The translations under genes and the position numbers were made by a program. Below, one piece after another: positions 59,728-64,000 of a stretch of 64,000 bases of DNA; the stretch's first letter is position 1, and every line of letters begins with the position of its first letter. Where the stretch lies: contig JALHRR010000026.1 of NCBI GenBank assembly GCA_022841345.1, positions 1 to 64,000 of the forward strand, read 5' to 3'. The notes beneath the pieces were generated by a model that worked only from the letters and a program-made list of their open reading frames with translations, had not been told where the DNA came from and searched no databases. Origin of the DNA: Saprospiraceae bacterium (GTDB taxonomy: Bacteria; Bacteroidota; Bacteroidia; Chitinophagales; Saprospiraceae).

Positions 59728-60537
59728 CTATTCTTCTGAAAGCGATTTGTAAAAGTCCAGGGTTTCCAATAAATATTCATTAGTCTCATCAGCAATCAGA
59801 TGGGGCTTATCAATGTCTTTTACAGCAGATTGAATAGACTCATCCTGTTCACTTTTCAGGCTAATCAATGCATCGCAGAAGGAAATAGCTCCTTTATTGA
59901 GAGAAATTCCGCTTCCATTTTGGAATGCCAGCAAATCTTTACTTTCCAAATTGTTGATTGCTGCCTTCGCTGCAAATCTTTCAGAGAACGCAGCATCGGG
60001 TTTGAAATTGTAAACAGAGTAAATCACTTTCGCAGTTTTAAAGATTGGCTCATTTTTATAAGCAGTCTTTATATAGAAAGGAATCAAACTCGTCATCCAG
60101 CCATGACAGTGAATGATGTCAGGTGGCCATCCAAATTTCTTGACCGTTTCGATAGCTCCTTTGCAGAAAAATATCATTCTGTCTGCATTGTCTTCGAAGG
60201 GAAGATCATTGTCATCATTGAATTCATATTTGCGCTTGAAAAACTCTTCGTTGTCAAGGAAATATACCTGCATTCTGGCACCCGGCAAGGATGCTACCTT
60301 GATGATCAAAGGATAATCATCGTCATCAACTATAATATTCATCCCGGAAAGTCTCACGACTTCATGCAGCCGATGCCTGCGCTCGTTGATAGTACCGAAC
60401 CTTGGCATTAAAACTCTGATCTCCATTCCATTTTCCTGGATATACTGGGGAAGTTTGCGTGCAATTTCTGCAATTTCCGAGAGCGCTGTAAAGGGTTGCA
60501 TTTCCTGAGTTACAATTAGTACTCTCTTCTTACTCAT
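59728..60537 (-). CDS. Glycogen/starch-synthase-like protein, GT5 N-terminal domain only
   Basis: A 269-residue protein that matches only the N-terminal domain of family 5 glycosyltransferases: MSKKRVLIVTQEMQPFTALSEIAEIARKLP, GMEIRVLMPRFG, VYFLDNEEFF and IIHCHGWMTSLIPFYIK. The C-terminal domain with the nucleotide-binding KxGGL-type loop is missing, as is the usual KxGGL at the N-terminus (replaced by FTALSE), so normal synthase activity is doubtful. This short form is common in Bacteroidota beside DUF4270 and glmS. The frame extends to 60633, but 60537 begins the family start. Confidence 0.8.
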   Translation of the reverse strand: MSKKRVLIVTQEMQPFTALSEIAEIARKLPQYIQENGMEIRVLMPRFGTINERRHRLHEVVRLSGMNIIVDDDDYPLIIKVASLPGARMQVYFLDNEEFFKRKYEFNDDNDLPFEDNADRMIFFCKGAIETVKKFGWPPDIIHCHGWMTSLIPFYIKTAYKNEPIFKTAKVIYSVYNFKPDAAFSERFAAKAAINNLESKDLLAFQNGSGISLNKGAISFCDALISLKSEQDESIQSAVKDIDKPHLIADETNEYLLETLDFYKSLSEE

Positions 60538-60789
60538 ATCGTCCACATTTAGTGATAAAAACGGTGTTCTCTCAAAAGAGAGTGCAAAGATAAGACTTTT
60601 AAACGAGAATTTATCTTTTCTGCTGATTATCATGCATTAGGGTAAAGCATTGACTTAAAATCAGTTGGAAACTTTTCTCCATTTACTGATGGAATGAATC
60701 CCTGTTTTTGACAGCCCTTTTCAAGCTGTCCTTTTAATTCATTCAAAATTAGCCATCAATACATGTGATTAAATAATTCTCAATCATCC

Positions 60790-60797
60790 TATCTTTG
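60790..60797 (+). promoter_or_regulatory. -7 promoter box of folB
   Basis: TATCTTTG, 15 bases before the folB ATG, with TGTG at 60764-60767 as a weak -33 element. It gives a very short leader. Confidence 0.5.
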
Positions 60798-60812
60798 AAA
60801 AAATAATACACA

Positions 60813-61169
60813 ATGCAGGGAAGAATCAGTCTGGTTGGAATGGAGTTCTACGCATATCACGGTTTTTATGAGTCTGAACGCTCATCCGGCAACTACTTTG
60901 AAGTAGATGCACATGCCGATCTGAACCCCTCAACCCCGGAGGATTCGGACAAATTATCGAATACAGTCAACTATGAAGTGATGTATGCTATTGTTCATCG
61001 GGTCATGCAGGAAAGTCATCAGCTTCTTGAAACACTTTGCCAGCTAATTGCCACAGAAATCAAACAATCTGATTCCCGGATCATTTGCGTGGTGGTCACT
61101 GTAAAGAAAAAACAACCTCCGTTGGGAGGCAAGGTGGCATACTCAGCTTATACCCTGACATTGGAGTGA
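60813..61169 (+). CDS. folB: Dihydroneopterin aldolase
   Basis: Converts 7,8-dihydroneopterin to 6-hydroxymethyl-dihydropterin and glycolaldehyde in folate synthesis. 118 residues. Family motifs: ISLVGMEFYAYHGFYESERSSGNYFEVD (substrate pocket with YHG), LSNTVNYEVMYAIVHRVM, LLETLCQLIATEI with the pocket Glu, and VVTVKKKQPPLGG with the catalytic Lys. The length and motif order are normal. It is a single gene divergent from the glycogen-synthase-like gene. A repeat-rich gap of about 0.9 kb follows. Confidence 0.93.
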   Translation: MQGRISLVGMEFYAYHGFYESERSSGNYFEVDAHADLNPSTPEDSDKLSNTVNYEVMYAIVHRVMQESHQLLETLCQLIATEIKQSDSRIICVVVTVKKKQPPLGGKVAYSAYTLTLE

Positions 61170-61185
61170 AAGCAAAAGCTCATGA

Positions 61186-61309
61186 AGATTTCAGGTTTCA
61201 GATTTCAGTCCCCGCAACAAGAGACGTGGTCATCTGATGAGGGATAACACGGCGGGAACTGATTTCAGATTTCAGATTTCAGCAGTTTCAGATTTCAGAT
61301 TTCAGATTT
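61186..61309. repeat. TTTCAGA heptad repeats
   Basis: Two blocks (61186-61208 and 61258-61309) of the unit GATTTCA or ATTTCAG repeated in near-tandem array, separated by a unique 50 bases. The second block leads straight into AACAGCC at 61311-61317. Confidence 0.65.
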
Positions 61310-61783
61310 GAACAGCCAAATAGAAGTCGAATTGTTAAATGAAGTTGAGCCAATCATTTGATATTATTACCATTTGAGAAAGTACTCTTTCCTTTATTGA
61401 TTTTTGGCGCAGTATGATTAAAGTATCGTAACAAATCAAATCCAATAAGTCAGAGAGGATTCTTTACATTTGAACGAGTAGGTTCCCACCTTGTAGAATA
61501 AGCCGTAAAAAATGGTTTTGAGTATGAACGACGCAGAAAGGTGCTAAATGCACCTTTCAAGGAAGTGAACCGATTCCCAAGTGAGCTCAGTCGAACGCAG
61601 GGATGAGGCATGTTGCATCTATAAAATGAAGAAAATCGCATAGAGAAAAGAGAAAAAGATAATCCGGTACTGTGTGAGCAATCAGAAAGGTTAAGCAGAT
61701 ATAGAGATGAACTGTAAGCACTTTGAAGGAACATGAAATGCCACAGCGAGTTTAGCGGGCCTAACGCAGCGAAAACGCATTTT

Positions 61784-61801
61784 CCCCCAAAGCTTTGGGG
61801 G
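61784..61801. repeat. Palindrome CCCCCAAAGCTTTGGGGG
   Basis: Perfect 18-base palindrome. The same core recurs at 61850-61867 and, with one mismatch, at 21405-21422. A short genome-specific palindromic repeat. Confidence 0.75.
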
Positions 61802-61849
61802 CCAGTGGGCGGACTTTTTGCTTACTTTTTTGACTGCAGAAAAAAGTAG

Positions 61850-61867
61850 TCCCCAAAGCTTTGGGGA
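61850..61867. repeat. Palindrome TCCCCAAAGCTTTGGGGA
   Basis: Perfect 18-base palindrome, 48 bases after the first copy. The two share CCCCAAAGCTTTGGGG exactly. Confidence 0.75.
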
Positions 61868-62064
61868 TGAGGCGAATTAGAAGTAGGGAATTCCAATTAA
61901 TTCAACCTGGAAGGCTAAATCAATTATTTTCCCCTAAGATATCCTAGTCATAACAAAGCCTGATTTTTACTTTTTATGCAGAATATTAAAGGAATGATGT
62001 CATAATTTTAATGAATCCAAACCTTTTCACCTCACTCCTTCTTTAGATTGTTGAATTTCATTCC

Positions 62065-64000
62065 ATGTCAGCAAAAGAGACAGCATCCATCGTACGATTG
62101 GCCAAAGAGTGGTTTGCAGCTATGCAATGGAAGCCGCATCCTTTTCAGGTAGAAGCCTGGAAAGCTTACGCAGATGGCATGTCCGGCCTGATCAATGCAC
62201 CTACGGGAAGCGGTAAAACATATTCTCTCTTGTTGCCCGTTTTATTGCGCCACAGGATTCGAAATCCTGATAAGGACAAGCCTGAAATTCCCGGACTCAG
62301 GGCTATCTGGATTACTCCTATCCGTGCACTGGCAAAAGAAATAAAGGAAAGTGCAGAACGTGTGATAGAGTCCCTGGATCTGGATTGGCGGGTAGAGATC
62401 CGCACAGGTGATACCTCTTTTGCTGCCCGGGGTAAGCAGAAATCAAATCCGCCCGAGGTATTGATCACCACTCCTGAAAGCCTTCATTTATTGCTCGCCA
62501 CCAGAGGCTACAAAGAGTTCTTCCAAACGCTGGAATGTATCGTCGCCGATGAATGGCATGAATTGCTGGGCAGCAAACGCGGTGTTCAGTTAGAGCTGGC
62601 ATTATCACATCTCAAACAAATCTGTCCGGCACTGCAGGTATGGGGAATTTCAGCTACTATCGGCAATTTGAATGAAGCGATGGATGTCTTACTGGGGATG
62701 GATAAAGACTCCTTCCCACATAAGTTGATCAAAGCTGATATTCGTAAAAAAATAGAAGTCATTTCTGTCTTACCGGATGAGATAGAACATTTTCCCTGGT
62801 CAGGACATCTGGGGTTAAAACTGCTGGAAAAGGTTTTACCTGTCATTTATGCCAACAGTTCTACCCTGATTTTCACCAATACACGGGCTCAATGCGAAAT
62901 CTGGTATCAGCGTCTCCTGGAAGCAGACCCTGATCTGGCCGGTGTCATGGCAATGCACCATGGCAGCATAGGTAAAGACCTGAGATCATGGGTGGAAGAT
63001 GCCCTGCATGATGAAAGACTCAGGGTGGTGGTCTGTACAAGCAGTCTGGACCTTGGCGTGGACTTCAGACCGGTGGAAGCAGTGATTCAGATAGGGAGTC
63101 CCAAAGGGATTGCCCGCTTTCTTCAACGTGCCGGAAGATCCGGTCACAGGCCGGGTGCAGTGAGCCGAATATATTTTTTACCCACACATGCGCTGGAGTT
63201 GATAGAAGGAGCGGCCCTGAGAAGTGCGGTGGAAAGCGGAATTGTAGAACAAAGAGAGCCACTCATTTTATGTTACGATGTATTGATTCAGTATATCATG
63301 ACGATGGCGCTGGGAGAAGGTTTGGACCCGGAATCGTTGAGGAAAGAAGTTATGAGCACCTTTGCTTTTCAGCATATTACAGTTGAGCAATGGAACAAAG
63401 CGCTTGATTTTGCTGTCACAGGGGGAAGTTTGGGAGAATATGATGAATATAAAAAACTGGCCCGGGGCAAGGACGGCAAATATCGCTTTGTCAACCGCAA
63501 ACTGGCCATGAGACATAGAATGAGCATCGGAACTATTGCCAGTGATGCCTCCATGAAAATCCAGTTTTTATCGGGGAAAGTCCTGGGTACCATTGAAGAG
63601 GTGTTTATTGCACAGTTGATGCCGGGCGATAATTTCTGGTTTTCTGGTCGGGCGCTGGAGTTGGTGAGGATCAAAGAAATGACAGCATTCGTGCGGGCCT
63701 CAAAGGCAACTGATGGAAAAATACCCTCCTGGATGGGCGGCAGAATGTCTTTTTCGTCGAGGATGTCACAGCATATCCGTCAAAAATTGAATCTATATAA
63801 AGAAGGTCAGGTGGAGGACATCGAGATGCAGTTTCTGAAAAGCTTGTTTGATGTTCAACAATCCACCAGCCACATGCCCGGAACAGATGAATTTCTGATC
63901 GAACATTTTGAGAGCAAAGATGGCCATCATCTGATCATGTATCCATTTGAAGGGCGGGCAGTCCATGAAGGCATGGGGGCATTGCTGGCATACCGGATTT
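62065..64000 (+). CDS. Lhr-type DEXH helicase, ligase-associated DNA damage response (partial)
   Basis: The 5' 645 codons of a superfamily 2 helicase that continues past the window. Motifs: Walker A APTGSGKT (about 47-54), TPIRALAKE, TTPESLHLLL, DEXH-box DEWH (about 164), WGISATIG (motif III), FTNTRAQCEIWYQ, MHHGSIGKDLR, and QRAGRSGH (motif VI). The downstream FEGRAVHEGMGALLAYRI is the Lhr-associated domain. The DEWH box and order match the group encoded with an ATP-dependent DNA ligase and a metallophosphoesterase in bacterial DNA-damage operons. Those partners would lie beyond the contig end. Start ATG 62065 gives MSAKETASIVRLAKEWFA. Confidence 0.92.
   Translation, partial: MSAKETASIVRLAKEWFAAMQWKPHPFQVEAWKAYADGMSGLINAPTGSGKTYSLLLPVLLRHRIRNPDKDKPEIPGLRAIWITPIRALAKEIKESAERVIESLDLDWRVEIRTGDTSFAARGKQKSNPPEVLITTPESLHLLLATRGYKEFFQTLECIVADEWHELLGSKRGVQLELALSHLKQICPALQVWGISATIGNLNEAMDVLLGMDKDSFPHKLIKADIRKKIEVISVLPDEIEHFPWSGHLGLKLLEKVLPVIYANSSTLIFTNTRAQCEIWYQRLLEADPDLAGVMAMHHGSIGKDLRSWVEDALHDERLRVVVCTSSLDLGVDFRPVEAVIQIGSPKGIARFLQRAGRSGHRPGAVSRIYFLPTHALELIEGAALRSAVESGIVEQREPLILCYDVLIQYIMTMALGEGLDPESLRKEVMSTFAFQHITVEQWNKALDFAVTGGSLGEYDEYKKLARGKDGKYRFVNRKLAMRHRMSIGTIASDASMKIQFLSGKVLGTIEEVFIAQLMPGDNFWFSGRALELVRIKEMTAFVRASKATDGKIPSWMGGRMSFSSRMSQHIRQKLNLYKEGQVEDIEMQFLKSLFDVQQSTSHMPGTDEFLIEHFESKDGHHLIMYPFEGRAVHEGMGALLAYRI

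Larger units (their letters stand above)
61170..62064. other. 0.9-kb repeat-rich gap without a supported gene
   Basis: Holds the heptad repeats, one AACAGCC motif, a region (about 61440-61780) with no convincing reading frame, and two palindromes of the CCCCAAAGCTTTGGGG type. A frame between the palindromes ends PVGGLFAYFFDCRKK, but has no start or upstream body. I see no RNA gene. The last 150 bases are AT-rich and hold the unrecognised promoter of the helicase gene. Confidence 0.5.

Noticed and set aside
61450-61734. 94-codon minus-strand frame in the gap after folB
   Set aside because: No domain, Ser/Arg/Phe-rich, and no promoter or ribosome-binding site.
1-64000. tRNA, rRNA, CRISPR array, transposase or integrase
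   Set aside because: None recognised on either strand. The repeated arrays are short heptads or micro-repeats without spacers of regular length.

Overview
The window reads as one end of a contig from a member of the Bacteroidota, possibly a Saprospiria- or Sphingobacteriia-like lineage. The phylum call rests on several things. Three secreted proteins carry type IX secretion (T9SS) C-terminal sorting domains, and the T9SS regulator PorX is present. There are two TonB-dependent receptors with carboxypeptidase-regulatory N-termini, Bacteroidota-only families (DUF4270, DUF4271, DUF4290), and promoters with the -7 box TAnnTTTG. The lineage below phylum is a guess. The first 14 bases match the 3' end of the Illumina adapter, so base 1 is an assembly edge. 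No rRNA, tRNA, CRISPR array, transposase or integrase was seen.

Layout. 0.1-3.1 kb: a di-haem cytochrome c, a GNAT acetyltransferase and an alpha/alpha-toroid protein. 3.1-5.85 kb: an AT-rich insert with a lipoprotein and two beta-barrel proteins. It is bounded by two diverged copies of the 3' end of the toroid gene, and the lipoprotein reading frame depends on a C8 tract. 5.8-9.5 kb: three T9SS cargo proteins. 9.7-12.1 kb: a family 2 glycoside hydrolase. 12.3-13.8 kb: a translationally coupled three-gene cassette that looks like a toxin-antitoxin-SecB-like-chaperone (TAC) system. 14-19.5 kb: an HD phosphohydrolase-SbcD-SbcC operon. 19.6-23.1 kb: porX and metK, separated by a GC-rich long inverted-repeat element. 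23.2-32 kb: two paralogous lipoproteins, then an operon led by a MarR regulator (PDZ-hydrolase, DUF885 peptidase, serine hydrolase, TonB-type receptor). A perfect palindrome lies on the MarR promoter.

32-35 kb: gcvP. 35-38.7 kb: an LVIVD-lipoprotein/beta-barrel operon and an unknown multi-pass membrane protein. 38.9-42.4 kb: smpB, a YbjQ-family gene, a DUF6265-like gene and a DPP-IV-type peptidase. 42.6-47.7 kb: MscS channel and CorA, the second copy of the inverted-repeat element, DUF4271-hemD and a NUDIX CoA pyrophosphatase. 47.8-51.2 kb: fused acyl-CoA mutase IcmF. 51.2-55.7 kb: an OmpA-like lipoprotein, and a MarR regulator divergent from a TonB receptor. 55.7-60.5 kb: DUF4290, glmS, DUF4270 and a one-domain glycogen-synthase-like protein. 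60.8-64 kb: folB, a repeat-rich gap and an Lhr-type DEXH helicase running off the end.

Most of the window is housekeeping and envelope biology. The parts most worth a second look are the TAC-like cassette, the homopolymer-controlled lipoprotein in an insert flanked by a gene 3'-end duplication, the two-copy long inverted-repeat element with compensatory hairpin changes, and a short AACAGCC motif that recurs in intergenic gaps.
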